From contig JAQUEL010000009.1 in NCBI GenBank assembly GCA_028685295.1, forward strand, positions 1-35,509: a stretch of 35,509 bases of DNA, given 5' to 3'. Below are positions 7,443 through 17,360 of the stretch, in pieces. Both the position numbers and the translations under genes were made by a program. The notes under the pieces are model-generated. The model had not been told where the DNA came from and searched no databases. It saw nothing but the letters and a program-made list of their open reading frames with translations. This DNA is from a bacterium. GTDB taxonomy: Bacteria > UBP13 > UBA5359. Numbering within the stretch: the first letter of the stretch is position 1; the number at the start of each line of letters is the position of its first letter.

Positions 7443-9595
7443 TACCTAATCCATACTGCAGCAAAGATTTTCAGAGTTGGTATTTCAAACTCTATGCCCT
7501 GGCCTGCACCGGCTTTAATAATCTTGCCGGAGAGCTTTTGGAGGGCGCTGCCGGGCTGATAGAGTTGCAGATCTGCCGATCTAGTCTTTTTATCCAGAGC
7601 GACTTTTACTTTGGTGTTTTGCACAGGCCGGCCGCTGTGATTGAGGAAGTAGAGCAGTGTGCCGCCGCCTTTTGCTTTACGGCGCATGGCCACCTCCATT
7701 GCAGGAGCAGTCTTTACTTCCAGCAGACGGTCTTTGCCCAGGGCATCCTGCATGATGGTTCCAAAAAGCTCCATGCACTGAGCTTCACGGGAGATTTTAT
7801 TCACCGGCTCCTCCAGAGAATCCGTAACCTCCCCCTGAAAAAGTGTGACGTCATTGGGGCCGATGTAATATACTTTGCCCTTGCCGTAATTATTTACGGT
7901 TATGGCCGATGTTCCGTCTTCATAGGCTGCCAGCGTTAAGGCGCCCTTCCCCGGAAGGATTGCTGCACTCACGGGCTTGGGCAGCTTCTCTGAGAAGAAT
8001 AGATCATAACCGTTGAATTTCATCTCCTTGCACTTTGCCTTCAACCATTCCGGGTGGCGGCTTGCCATGCGGTAGAAAAGGGTGGCATCGTTACAGTCAG
8101 CCGCTATGGATAATCCTCTTAGTTTTCTGGGGAGGCTTTTGTTGCTTAGCTTTAATGTGGCATGCTCTTTGGCCGACACGAGTTTGCCTTGAGTAAGGCT
8201 TAAGAGCGCCGGATTGGAATGGGGTTTGCCGTATTCATCATAGAAGGCAGTCTCTCCGGTAATAATAAGCGTGCCGCCGTTCTTTACATACCCGGCAAAG
8301 GAATCCGCCTCATATTTGCTCATGCATTTAACGTCCGGCAGTACTATTACAGAGTAGCCTTTCAACTTCTCCGGCAGGCCGCTCTCCTGGCAGAAGGGCA
8401 CGGAGATTATGTCCGCCGGTACCTGCATGCGGGAGAGGGCATAATAGGTGTATTCCGTCTGGAAGGATGCCCCGTAAAGCCCGGTCATCCTGCTCCAGGG
8501 GCCCCACATATCCTTCATGCGGAAGGTGTTTTCAGAGAAATAGATACCCACCTGGCTGACGGGATGCGTATCCTGCCACAGATGCTTGTTCTCCCGGGCA
8601 AAATCAAACGCTCTTCCCAAAGCTTCAACGTTTTGCGCTCTCTTTTGTGAAAACGCAGCCATAACAAACACCGTTAAGTTCGATGCACCATTCATCAGAT
8701 ACTCAAATGGCTGTCGATAAACATCTTCCGGATTTAGATCCATATAGCCCTCAACAGGCCAGCCGGTGTCACGATGTGAATCATAGAACTGAAGCACTCC
8801 GCCCAGAGGGCGCTCTGCCATTGCATTCCTCTTCCATCGGATCACATATCCAGCCCACTGCAATGGCCGACGAAAGGCTTGAAAATAAGGATCAATTATT
8901 AGCTGGCAATAAACAGGGAACTCCTTGAAGAGGTTAATATCAACCCCCATCTGCGACCCAGACTCATAAGCCGTAGGCGACAAGCAGATCAGCAACTTTT
9001 TATTGGGAAACGCCGTTTTGTACCCCTCTATAACATTTGATAGTCTATCGACAAAGAGTTGTTGCCTGAACTGCAAGGTGTTGCGCCAGCCGTTGGAATC
9101 CTTAAAGCGCTCTGCGCTAAGCGTCGGCCGGCAGCCAAACTTCTTGTAATATTCATTCCGCAGCTCTGCATCCTTCTCTAATTCAGGGATGCTCTGCTGC
9201 TTCCAATCGCCGAAGCCCCAGCTGGGTTCATCTATTTCAAAGCCATTTACTTCATCCAAGTGCTCAGAACCAATATTCTGCACACACCATGCCTTCAGCT
9301 GTTCAGCCGTTTTTTCCGACGACTGAATAGTCCAGAAGTTTCTCCATGGCATCCAGCCGCAAATTACGGGAAGCTCGTTTTCTCTGTAGGGCTTTTCTTC
9401 GCCCTTAGCCACATAACTGTGGTGCATAATTGTTTTTTCCACTCCGTACTTTTTACAGAATTCCAAACATTGAGGGGTATACCCGATATTAGGATAAAGA
9501 TAGATACTAATAAAATCTTCTGCCGCTATGGCAATTGATGTAAAACCGAGAAAAATGAGCAGCGTTAAGGTAAGGCTTGCGATCCTGGTTTTCAC
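7442..9595 (-). CDS. Secreted glycosidase-like protein with C-terminal beta-galactosidase trimerisation/GATase-like domain
   Basis: 717 aa with signal peptide. N-terminal TIM-barrel-like part ('VNGFEIDEPSWGFGDW') and later 'GYSVIVLPDVKCMSKYEADSFAGYVKNGGTLIITGETAFYDEYG', as in beta-galactosidase trimerisation domains. Start overlaps the upstream stop. Confidence 0.6.
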   Translation of the reverse strand: MKTRIASLTLTLLIFLGFTSIAIAAEDFISIYLYPNIGYTPQCLEFCKKYGVEKTIMHHSYVAKGEEKPYRENELPVICGWMPWRNFWTIQSSEKTAEQLKAWCVQNIGSEHLDEVNGFEIDEPSWGFGDWKQQSIPELEKDAELRNEYYKKFGCRPTLSAERFKDSNGWRNTLQFRQQLFVDRLSNVIEGYKTAFPNKKLLICLSPTAYESGSQMGVDINLFKEFPVYCQLIIDPYFQAFRRPLQWAGYVIRWKRNAMAERPLGGVLQFYDSHRDTGWPVEGYMDLNPEDVYRQPFEYLMNGASNLTVFVMAAFSQKRAQNVEALGRAFDFARENKHLWQDTHPVSQVGIYFSENTFRMKDMWGPWSRMTGLYGASFQTEYTYYALSRMQVPADIISVPFCQESGLPEKLKGYSVIVLPDVKCMSKYEADSFAGYVKNGGTLIITGETAFYDEYGKPHSNPALLSLTQGKLVSAKEHATLKLSNKSLPRKLRGLSIAADCNDATLFYRMASRHPEWLKAKCKEMKFNGYDLFFSEKLPKPVSAAILPGKGALTLAAYEDGTSAITVNNYGKGKVYYIGPNDVTLFQGEVTDSLEEPVNKISREAQCMELFGTIMQDALGKDRLLEVKTAPAMEVAMRRKAKGGGTLLYFLNHSGRPVQNTKVKVALDKKTRSADLQLYQPGSALQKLSGKIIKAGAGQGIEFEIPTLKIFAAVWIR

Positions 9596-11064
9596 TTGGG
9601 TTGTCCTCCATCGTCAATTTTTATCTCTTGCTGCAGCGGGCGGCAGGCGGGGTAATAAACTGTCAACCTTATCTTGCCGTCTGCGGGTTTGGCTGTTTTT
9701 ATGCGGTATACTCCGCCCTGCCCCCACCCTTCAGTGCCGTTGCCGTTCACTGTCTTTTCACTGCCGTTTATATTAACCACTACCCGGCACTTATCAGCGG
9801 GCTTGTTCAGGTAAGGCGCTACCGCCTCGCCCAGATCGACCAGGTATTCATCCCAACCATAAGGCTTGTTCCACGGCCCCCTTATAGGGTTCAGATAGCT
9901 CCAGATCAGAATGCCGTCCACCTCGCGTGCAAACGCCTCTCTGACGGCAACTTGAATTTCGCCCGGCTTCAGCGGCCCGGAGTTATCCCCGCAATCATAC
10001 CCCTGCAGCCAGTAATAACAGGAGAGGCCCCTCTTTTGCGCTGTGCCGACAAATTTGCGAGCAACTCTCTCATCACCTGCCGTAAGCGGCGACGCTTTAC
10101 CGACAGCCCAGTAGATGGCTGTTTGAATGCCGTCAAGCTGCCCAATATTCATAACGCCGTTCCAGAAATCCAACCCGTAGTAAGGGTGGATATCGGTTAA
10201 AGTGGTAACCTGGCAGGAGATTTGGGAAAATCCGCTGCGCAGGTGCTTAAAGATATCTTCAATCCGCTCCGTAACCGGCTCACAGTAAAACTCCGCCATC
10301 TTGCTCCAGGCAACCCGGCCGCTCTCTTGCATATACTTTGCCTTGGGCAGGCCGGCAGGCCAATTCACCGGTATGCTGCTTTGGGTCGATTCCTCCAGGT
10401 TCACCGGCTTGGGCATAGAAAGGTCGTGCTTCTGCTGAAAGAGCTTGCTGCAATGCCGGCAATAGCAAAACTCTCCGGCAATTTGGCCGGGTTCGTTCAT
10501 TATTATGCCTTCCGGATAAATATTATGCTTTACCATTGCCTGCACACATTCCTGCATGGCTTTGTTAAAGGCCTCTTTTACCTGGGGATTTCTATAGCAT
10601 GGCCTGTTGTTTATCTTTCTGCCTTTCCAATCCACCTTGGAGATATCCGCCTTTGAGGATAAAAAGCGTTCGCAGGATACGGGGTTCAGGCCGCTCAGCC
10701 AGAACACTGTAAAGCCTTTATCTTTAAGCATGCCGATAATACGTTTGGTCTCTTTGATTTCGTTCTCCTTAAGCGAGCCTAAAGGCAACCTCAAGGATAT
10801 TGTGTTGACTCCACATTCTTTCAATGCCTGCAAGTCTCGATTAGTAACCTGACCAGAGTTCATTTGCATGCCGATAATCGGTTCGCGCTGCACCTCGATG
10901 GTTAATTCTCCGCCACTCCCGGTCGCCGCATATTGGACATTCGTCTTGAGTATGCCTTTGATAGCAGTTTCGTTCACTGCCTGGGCATGGCAGCTGCCGG
11001 CACAGGCGGCAACCAGAAAGAGCATGGCATATACAGCAACTTTGCCTGCAAGCAGTGGTTTCAT
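9592..11064 (-). CDS. Secreted glycoside-hydrolase-like (TIM-barrel-like) protein
   Basis: 490 aa; signal peptide 'VAVYAMLFLVAACAGSCHAQA'; 'GIIMNEPGQ' and 'VDGILIWSYLNPIRGPWNKPYGWDEYL' resemble glycosidase active-site strands. ATGA overlap with the upstream gene. Confidence 0.55.
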   Translation of the reverse strand: MKPLLAGKVAVYAMLFLVAACAGSCHAQAVNETAIKGILKTNVQYAATGSGGELTIEVQREPIIGMQMNSGQVTNRDLQALKECGVNTISLRLPLGSLKENEIKETKRIIGMLKDKGFTVFWLSGLNPVSCERFLSSKADISKVDWKGRKINNRPCYRNPQVKEAFNKAMQECVQAMVKHNIYPEGIIMNEPGQIAGEFCYCRHCSKLFQQKHDLSMPKPVNLEESTQSSIPVNWPAGLPKAKYMQESGRVAWSKMAEFYCEPVTERIEDIFKHLRSGFSQISCQVTTLTDIHPYYGLDFWNGVMNIGQLDGIQTAIYWAVGKASPLTAGDERVARKFVGTAQKRGLSCYYWLQGYDCGDNSGPLKPGEIQVAVREAFAREVDGILIWSYLNPIRGPWNKPYGWDEYLVDLGEAVAPYLNKPADKCRVVVNINGSEKTVNGNGTEGWGQGGVYRIKTAKPADGKIRLTVYYPACRPLQQEIKIDDGGQPK

Positions 11065-12212
11065 GGGATAGCAACCTCCTTCTCTTGTGAAAGACCGGTT
11101 TTGCTCAGGCTCTTATCCAGCGCCAGCACGCGGTAGTAATAAGTAACCCCTTTTCCCAATAACGCCTTGCCATCCTTATTCTTTGCCGGGTCCTGATAAG
11201 AAGTCTGGTCTCCCTTTACCCTGGCAATAAAGCGCGTAGCCCGGTCAAGCATCTTTCCGGATTCGGTAAAACGGTAAATCCTGTACTCTGCGGCAGAAGG
11301 AGAAGGCTTCCAGGTAAGCGTAACGCCGCTCTCATCGGCAGTTGCCTTAACATCCGTAGCCGGCTCTATGACGGGGAGCTCATAAGTGAAAGGATACTCA
11401 AAGTTCTGCCAGCTTCCGCTCTCGCCCTTTATCTGGACTATAAGCTTGTAGGCGGATTTCCCAGAGTTATATGCAGGCAGAGTCAGAGGCCCCAGGTAAG
11501 CGGTGTTGTCGTCGCCATAGCTGGTCTTGGCTTTAATAATGCCGGATGGGCCGCTAATCAAGGTCCTAATATTAGCAGGGATTATCTGATCGGAGAATCG
11601 GACCTCCAGGATTTCCGGCAGCCCGTCTGTTGCCTGCATCTGCCCCTTGCTTAATTCCACCGGATAATAGGTGGTGAAATTGAAATCACAGCCAGCCCAT
11701 ATCTGGCCGTTGACGCTATATTCTCCCGCTGGATAAAAATTACCCTGGTATTGGTAGCTGTAATAGTAACAGTTTTCAGGAGCCAAAGGAACGGAAAATT
11801 CAAAATAGTAAGGCTCTCCTTGATCCACATCAACATTCATAGGGAAATAGAACCTATCTGCAAAGGCCGGCTTCTTTTCATCAGTAGTTGAGAGCAGCGG
11901 AAGCGAATTCTTGGTAGCCGCATAGCTTTCTTTGCACTTCCAGAGCCTGATCTCCAGATTCGCCTTGCCGGTATAGGCGCCGCCATCCGTCCTTCTATAT
12001 ACTATCGCCCGAAGAAAACTAAACCTTTTCTTGGAAGGAATGAAACTTTGACCAACAACTCTTTCACCAAACAACCATTTGGGGTCATTTGAGAAATAGT
12101 TGCCCTGATCCTGACAATGCATTACTACCTTGTCAGGTACTACATCGGCCGCGGCCGGATTAACCCCTATAAGGCCGACCAGACAGAGAAGATATGGAAA
12201 CCACCTTTTCAT
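11061..12212 (-). CDS. Secreted protein with C-terminal fibronectin type III domain
   Basis: 383 aa with signal peptide. C-terminal 'PATDVKATADESGVTLTWKPSPSAAEYRIYRFTESG...GVTYYYRVLALD' is FN3-like. Confidence 0.65.
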   Translation of the reverse strand: MKRWFPYLLCLVGLIGVNPAAADVVPDKVVMHCQDQGNYFSNDPKWLFGERVVGQSFIPSKKRFSFLRAIVYRRTDGGAYTGKANLEIRLWKCKESYAATKNSLPLLSTTDEKKPAFADRFYFPMNVDVDQGEPYYFEFSVPLAPENCYYYSYQYQGNFYPAGEYSVNGQIWAGCDFNFTTYYPVELSKGQMQATDGLPEILEVRFSDQIIPANIRTLISGPSGIIKAKTSYGDDNTAYLGPLTLPAYNSGKSAYKLIVQIKGESGSWQNFEYPFTYELPVIEPATDVKATADESGVTLTWKPSPSAAEYRIYRFTESGKMLDRATRFIARVKGDQTSYQDPAKNKDGKALLGKGVTYYYRVLALDKSLSKTGLSQEKEVAIP

Positions 12213-12257
12213 AGTTATACCTCCGTAACATATTATTGTTATCGCAGAAACAGCCTA

Positions 12258-12938
12258 TCACCAATTAGAGAGCACTTCGCCATTCAAAACGTAGTACCGT
12301 ACGTTCATCGCATTCAAATCTTCATGGCCGATAACGGCCACATGCCCATCGGCAAAGAAAGCGTTGGCTTTGCCATTATGGCGCAGATGAAAGTATCGTT
12401 CACTTGATATACGACCATAAATATGGTAATGCTGATATAGCTGAAGGTTACCTGCTGAATCTGCCAATACTATCTGCCCGGCAGGGCCTTTGCCTGTATA
12501 AGGCACTCCGCCTACTCCTTTATAATCATCGCCCCAGAGCCGTTGGTGCCAGCCAGAATCATAAGCCCATAGGCCATATGTCTGTGAATACGAGCCATTG
12601 AACTTATTCGGTTTGCAGCTTGGGCAGACCAAACAGGCCGAATCGCCAAGGTATTTACCTTCGACCAAAACCTGCGCCCAGGTCTTTCCCAAAAATGCAG
12701 AAAATGCAAGCGGAGTCCAACCATCATGGTCTTCCGCATAAAGCATCAAGGCCGTACCACACTGTTTTAGATTATTGACGCACGTCGTCTGGCGTGCCTT
12801 TTCCCTGGCCTGGGAAAAGACAGGGAAAAGAATAGCGGTAAGGATTGCAATTATGGCAATAACAACGAGTAATTCTATAAGAGTAAAGCCTTTTCCCGAT
12901 CCTCCGATATACTTATAGCACTTTCTCATAAGCCACAC
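12258..12938 (-). CDS. Prepilin-type N-terminal cleavage/methylation protein, DUF1559 (H-X9-DG) family
   Basis: '[61 protein letters not shown]' type IV pilin N-terminus, and C-terminal '[23 protein letters not shown]' H-X9-DG motif. Confidence 0.9.
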   Translation of the reverse strand: MWLMRKCYKYIGGSGKGFTLIELLVVIAIIAILTAILFPVFSQAREKARQTTCVNNLKQCGTALMLYAEDHDGWTPLAFSAFLGKTWAQVLVEGKYLGDSACLVCPSCKPNKFNGSYSQTYGLWAYDSGWHQRLWGDDYKGVGGVPYTGKGPAGQIVLADSAGNLQLYQHYHIYGRISSERYFHLRHNGKANAFFADGHVAVIGHEDLNAMNVRYYVLNGEVLSNW

Positions 12939-13008
12939 CTCCTAAAAGTTATCTCTCTCTTTTCGTAAGGCTGCCGCTCATATCTATTCACCGGCCGAAT
13001 TCTTCCCT

Positions 13009-14136
13009 TTATGCCACCGGCATCCTCGTTTCCGACATAAGGCTGGTCTTACGCACCTTCAATTCCACCGGTAAAATAATCTGTTGTCCACCTGACTCAC
13101 CGTTCTCAATGGCCTGCAGAAGCACCTCTATAGCTTTCCTCCCCATTTCAGCGGCAGGATGTCTGATGGTTGTCAGGTCTATGCCCCATTGTCCTGCCAG
13201 ATCGATATCATCAAAGCCACAAAGAGCAATATCCCGCGGCACCTTTATACCTTTTTCTCTCAACCCTCTCATAAGGCCTATGGCCATGGAATCGCCTATA
13301 GCAAAAACGGCAAAGGGCCTGTCTGTCATAGAGATAATTCTATCGGCCATCCGATAGCCGTCCTTTTCATATCCGTGCAGCGGGTCTGTATCTGCGGCTT
13401 CCAGGACAAATCTTTCATCAAAGGGAATCCCCGCGTCAGATAGGGCTTTTTTGTAGCCCAAAAACCTGTCCTGAATTTCCGGCTGTTTCTGCAACCCGAC
13501 CACAGTTAGAAAGAATACCCTCATATAGCCTGTATCCAACAAGTGCCTGGTGATCATATAGCCCCCCCGGTAATCATCCGGAATGACAAAGTCAATATTA
13601 TCGGCAACTTTATGCGAAGGCAGCCTGGAAACCAGAACAAAGGGTATCTCCTTCTGCAGAAGAAGCCGTACCCCGGGAGATAACTCTCCTTGCATATAGC
13701 TAGGGGAAATCAAAAAGCCGTCTACTTCGGAAAGCAAGCCCCTGATATATGATTCTTCCTTGAGAATATCTCCCTCGCTATTGCATAGGACTATGTAGAA
13801 TCCGTTTCTCTCGGCGTAATTCTCAATGCCACGGATAATCCTGGAGTAGTAAGGGTTATCGGAGTGATAAATGATCACTCCGATCCTATTCTTTCTTCTC
13901 GTCCTTGCAGGTGCAACAAAACTGCCCATACCCTGCCGGCGGCAAATCATTTCCTCGTTAATTAATTCATTTAACGCCTTGATAACGGTATGTCTGCTTA
14001 CGCTGAATTGCTGAGCCAATTCATTTTCAGAAGGTATCTTCTCTCCTTCGGCGTACTGACCGGTTGATATCCTATGCGCCAGAAAATCTTTTATCTGCTT
14101 ATATTTCGGTTTTATCTCTAAAAGCCTCTCTTCCAC
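13009..14136 (-). CDS. GntR-HTH / LacI-type periplasmic-binding transcriptional regulator (AraR-like)
   Basis: N-terminal GntR HTH ('YKQIKDFLAHRISTGQYAEGEKIPSENELAQQFSVSRHTVIKALNELINEEMICRRQGMGSFV') fused to a LacI-type sensor ('RIGVIIYHSDNPYYSRIIRGIE...'). The GTG at 14134-14136 with upstream GGGGAG is preferred over the ORF-track TTG at 14202, which would lie in the operator. Confidence 0.85.
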   Translation of the reverse strand: MEERLLEIKPKYKQIKDFLAHRISTGQYAEGEKIPSENELAQQFSVSRHTVIKALNELINEEMICRRQGMGSFVAPARTRRKNRIGVIIYHSDNPYYSRIIRGIENYAERNGFYIVLCNSEGDILKEESYIRGLLSEVDGFLISPSYMQGELSPGVRLLLQKEIPFVLVSRLPSHKVADNIDFVIPDDYRGGYMITRHLLDTGYMRVFFLTVVGLQKQPEIQDRFLGYKKALSDAGIPFDERFVLEAADTDPLHGYEKDGYRMADRIISMTDRPFAVFAIGDSMAIGLMRGLREKGIKVPRDIALCGFDDIDLAGQWGIDLTTIRHPAAEMGRKAIEVLLQAIENGESGGQQIILPVELKVRKTSLMSETRMPVA

Positions 14137-14168
14137 GCCGCTCCCCAATAACCTTTCTGTAATCAAGA

Positions 14169-14186
14169 GGTTGAGCACACTCAACC
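14169..14186. promoter_or_regulatory. Perfect inverted repeat GGTTGAG-CACA-CTCAACC in the regulator leader
   Basis: 7-bp perfect arms, 4-nt loop, 2 bp from the AraR-like operator. Confidence 0.55.
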
Positions 14187-14188
14187 GT

Positions 14189-14204
14189 ACTTGAGCGTAC
14201 AAGT
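14189..14204. promoter_or_regulatory. AraR-like operator ACTTGAGCGTACAAGT
   Basis: Near-palindromic 16-mer resembling the B. subtilis AraR operator consensus (ATTTGTACGNACAAAT-type), directly downstream of the regulator's -10. Confidence 0.6.
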
Positions 14205-14211
14205 TGATTAT

Positions 14212-14240
14212 ATATTACTGTGTAAGTGTCCAGTTGTCAA
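14212..14240 (-). promoter_or_regulatory. Promoter of the AraR-like regulator (TTGACA-17-TAATAT)
   Basis: Minus strand reads TTGACA (14235-14240), 17-nt spacer, TAATAT (14212-14217). Confidence 0.6.
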
Positions 14241-14352
14241 TAAGTATTTTAATTTTGCGTAAGGTTGACAAGGATATATTCATCGGTTAGCATGTCAAGC
14301 ATATTTAGCAAGCTTATATCAAAGTCCGCATATTGTATGGAGGCGTATCGTT

Positions 14353-15966
14353 ATGAAAGGCTGCTTTAAAGCATGGTTGGCTGACTCACTACACAGAATT
14401 TATCCTCATTCCGCTTCCGAAGACGGCGCTTCTCCTCTATTGGCAGGAGCCCGGGGTGAACGTCTCTCTTTCCAGATAGGCTGCCGGACGGGCGCCGTAT
14501 CCGGCAAGCTCAGGGCTGAGATAGAAGCCGGCGACAGCCTGATAACTACTGTACGGCGGGTGGGCTTCGTGCCGCTGCTGCACGTTACACCGGAGACTCC
14601 GGCAGAAGAGCTGGAAACCGGCGGGGCTGTGCCCGGCATGGTTCCCGATCCGTTGCTGCCTGAGAATGAAACGGCAATAGGCTGCTTTGAAACGGCCGTT
14701 TTCTGGGTGACGCTCAGGATAACTCCGGAAGCTTCGGCGGGCAGGCATAAAGTAGATGTTCAATTAAAGCTGAATGAAGAAACCGTAGCCCGGCTGAAGA
14801 CAGAGGTTGTCGTTTATCCATGTTTGCTGCCCGAAAGAGTGAATTTTCCGGTAACCAACTGGTTTTATGCCGATGCTTTGCTGGATTGGTATGGATTACA
14901 GCCTTTTGAGGAGAAATTTTGGAGCATCCTGAGTGGTTATATGACCGACCTGGCTGAGCACGGACAGGATACAATATACACTCCGGTTTTTACCCCGTCC
15001 CTTGATGGCGTGAAAAGACCTACTCAATTGTTGCGAGTAGCTAAAAATGATAACGGTTACCTTTTTGATTGGAGCCTGGTAAAGCGCTGGGTGGATACGG
15101 CCCGCTCCTGCGGGATAAGAAACTTTGAATGGGCACACCTTTTTACGCAGTGGGGAGCTGCCGGTGCCATTCGCATCTACGAGGGGCACGGACTGGAAGA
15201 ACAGCTGCTTTGGCCTCCGGACACAGGAGCGATATCGGATGTTTATAGAGCCTTTCTTTCCCAATACCTGCCGCAACTTCATAGCTTCCTGGATAAGGAG
15301 AGATTGCTGAAAAACAGTTTCTTCCATCTCTCTGATGAACCGCATGGTGAAGAGCATCTGATCAATTACCGCTCTGCCAGGAATATGCTGCAGGAGCTGG
15401 CTCCATGGATGAAGATCATGGATGCGTTGAGCGAGATCTCCTTTGCCAGAGAAGGGCTGACGGATATCCCCATTCCAAGTATAAACAACGCCCCGGAATT
15501 CATTGCAGAGGGTTTTCCGGCCTGGGCTTACTTTTGCTGTGGTCCACGTGGAAAATACTTGAACCGCTTTCTGGATACACCGCTTTTAAAGATAAGAATG
15601 ACCGGCTGGCTCCTTTATCGCCATAAAGCCCAAGGCTTCCTACATTGGGGCGGCAATTATTGGTATAGGGGCGGAACAAGGGAGCTGATCAATCCCTTTC
15701 ACGTAACCGATGCCGGAAGGTGGCCTGACTGGACTTTCGGTGATCCCTTTGTTATATATCCAGGTCCTAACGGCCCGATAGATTCCCTGCGCTGGGAAAT
15801 CTTTGCCGAAAGTCTGCAGGATTATGCCCTGCTGCAAGCCTGCGGCATAGATCCCGACGACGCCCTGCTGCAGGATATTCACGATTATGCCGATTTCCCC
15901 AGAGACAAGCAATGGATAAAACGGTACCGGCAAGAATTACTGGAGAGGTTGAACCGGGCTAAATAA
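14353..15966 (+). CDS. DUF4091-type glycoside-hydrolase-like protein (cytoplasmic)
   Basis: 537 aa; 'FFHLSDEPHGEEHLINYRSARNMLQELAPWMKIMDALSE' and 'LKIRMTGWLLYRHKAQGFLHWGGNYW' match the DUF4091 pattern. No signal peptide; RBS ggaggcg upstream. Confidence 0.7.
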   Translation: MKGCFKAWLADSLHRIYPHSASEDGASPLLAGARGERLSFQIGCRTGAVSGKLRAEIEAGDSLITTVRRVGFVPLLHVTPETPAEELETGGAVPGMVPDPLLPENETAIGCFETAVFWVTLRITPEASAGRHKVDVQLKLNEETVARLKTEVVVYPCLLPERVNFPVTNWFYADALLDWYGLQPFEEKFWSILSGYMTDLAEHGQDTIYTPVFTPSLDGVKRPTQLLRVAKNDNGYLFDWSLVKRWVDTARSCGIRNFEWAHLFTQWGAAGAIRIYEGHGLEEQLLWPPDTGAISDVYRAFLSQYLPQLHSFLDKERLLKNSFFHLSDEPHGEEHLINYRSARNMLQELAPWMKIMDALSEISFAREGLTDIPIPSINNAPEFIAEGFPAWAYFCCGPRGKYLNRFLDTPLLKIRMTGWLLYRHKAQGFLHWGGNYWYRGGTRELINPFHVTDAGRWPDWTFGDPFVIYPGPNGPIDSLRWEIFAESLQDYALLQACGIDPDDALLQDIHDYADFPRDKQWIKRYRQELLERLNRAK

Positions 15967-15994
15967 GGTCAACGGACGACCATAGAAGCAACCT

Positions 15995-16032
15995 TTTGGG
16001 CCGGGCCTTTACCTGTAAAGGCCCGGCCCAAA
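15995..16032. terminator. Bidirectional rho-independent terminator
   Basis: 17-bp perfect stem TTTGGGCCGGGCCTTTA-cctg-TAAAGGCCCGGCCCAAA between convergent genes. Confidence 0.9.
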
Positions 16033-16037
16033 TACAG

Positions 16038-17318
16038 TTACTTCTGCATGGCTCCGGCTATGCCCCTCTCCATCGCCTTGAGCGTCTTGTCCAGATCCTG
16101 GCTCAGAAGCACATATTTATCCATCTCTTCCGTGACGACTCGGTCGAATTGGTCGGGCACTACCCGGCTGCTGTACATGCTGCTATGGGGAATTATATAT
16201 TCCATACCCTTACGGATATTCTCAGCTACATCTTTGGGATGAGTGGGATTGTTCAACAAAAACTCCATCTCTTCTCCTTCGGGACGTATCGGCACGGAAT
16301 CTCCCATCCCTATCAGAAATTTGATGCTCTCCGGCTGGCACATGAACTTGGCCAGCTCAAAGGCCAACTCCTTGTTTTTGCTCTTAGCGTTGACTCCCAG
16401 GATATTGCCTCCTGCCAGATAAGCTCGCTTACCACCCTTGGGTACCGGCGCCATCACACAGCCGTAGTTCAACTTTTGTGCGGCTCTGTTCTGTATCTTG
16501 AAGGTGGCTATCTCCCAGGAGTGGCCCAGATACATGGCCGCCCTGCGGCCGATAAACTGCTCCCGGTTCCCCATATCCTTGGATTCCTGAGGATAGGGCG
16601 CTATTTTATAAGCATCATAGATATCCTTGGTGAACTTTATCCCCTTCTTGAAGGGCTCGCTGTTTATATTGCACTTGCTGCCATCCTTGCTCCAAAGCTG
16701 CCCGCCGTAAAGCACTCCCAGTTGCTGCCAGCTCATACCATTTATCAGGCCGAATTGCCTGGCTTTGCCGTTGGGCTCTCTTATAGTCATCTTTTTAGCT
16801 TGTTCCACCATTTCCTCAAGGGTCATGTCGTTGGTGGGATAGGGTACCTTCATCTTGTCGAAGATATCCTTATTGTAATAGAGAAGAGGTATGGAGCAAT
16901 TGCTCACCAGGCCATATACCTTCCCCTCGTAATTCACATCGTTCACCAAAGTCGGATAATACTGTTTGAGAAACTCTCTATCCTTATCCAAATATGGAGT
17001 CATATCCATCAGAACGCCTCTCTTGATAAAATCCCAATACATACTGGGAGGCACAAAGAAGACGTCCGGAGCCGTTCCGCCAGCTAACTGGGTCATTATC
17101 TTGCCGGGGTAATTGCCGCCGACCGGTTCATACTTTATTCTTACTTCCGGATGCAGCTTCTCAAAAGCTGCTGATTCATCATATCTGAATTTATCGTAGG
17201 CCGGGAAGGCATATCCCGACCATCTCAACTCCGTCTTGCCGCTTTCCTGCTGCCCGCAACCAAACAGCAGCGCTGATAGCAGCAGACTGATAACCCAGAC
17301 CGTTATTCTCTTCATCAA
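16038..17318 (-). CDS. Extracellular solute-binding protein (family 1, sugar ABC transporter) lipoprotein
   Basis: 426 aa; lipobox 'LLSALLFGCGQQ'; 'MTQLAGGTAPDVFFVPPSMYWDFIKRGVLMDMTPYLDKD' and 'LLYYNKDIFDKMKVPYPTNDMTLEEM' are typical of sugar SBPs. Confidence 0.9.
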   Translation of the reverse strand: MMKRITVWVISLLLSALLFGCGQQESGKTELRWSGYAFPAYDKFRYDESAAFEKLHPEVRIKYEPVGGNYPGKIMTQLAGGTAPDVFFVPPSMYWDFIKRGVLMDMTPYLDKDREFLKQYYPTLVNDVNYEGKVYGLVSNCSIPLLYYNKDIFDKMKVPYPTNDMTLEEMVEQAKKMTIREPNGKARQFGLINGMSWQQLGVLYGGQLWSKDGSKCNINSEPFKKGIKFTKDIYDAYKIAPYPQESKDMGNREQFIGRRAAMYLGHSWEIATFKIQNRAAQKLNYGCVMAPVPKGGKRAYLAGGNILGVNAKSKNKELAFELAKFMCQPESIKFLIGMGDSVPIRPEGEEMEFLLNNPTHPKDVAENIRKGMEYIIPHSSMYSSRVVPDQFDRVVTEEMDKYVLLSQDLDKTLKAMERGIAGAMQK

Positions 17319-17360
17319 CTAAGCCTCCCCATATTAATACAGCCCTAAAAAGCATCTATA

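Noticed and set aside
15996-17087. 363-aa + strand ORF
   Set aside because: Fully antisense to the well-supported SBP gene (16038..17318); composition is typical of a shadow ORF.
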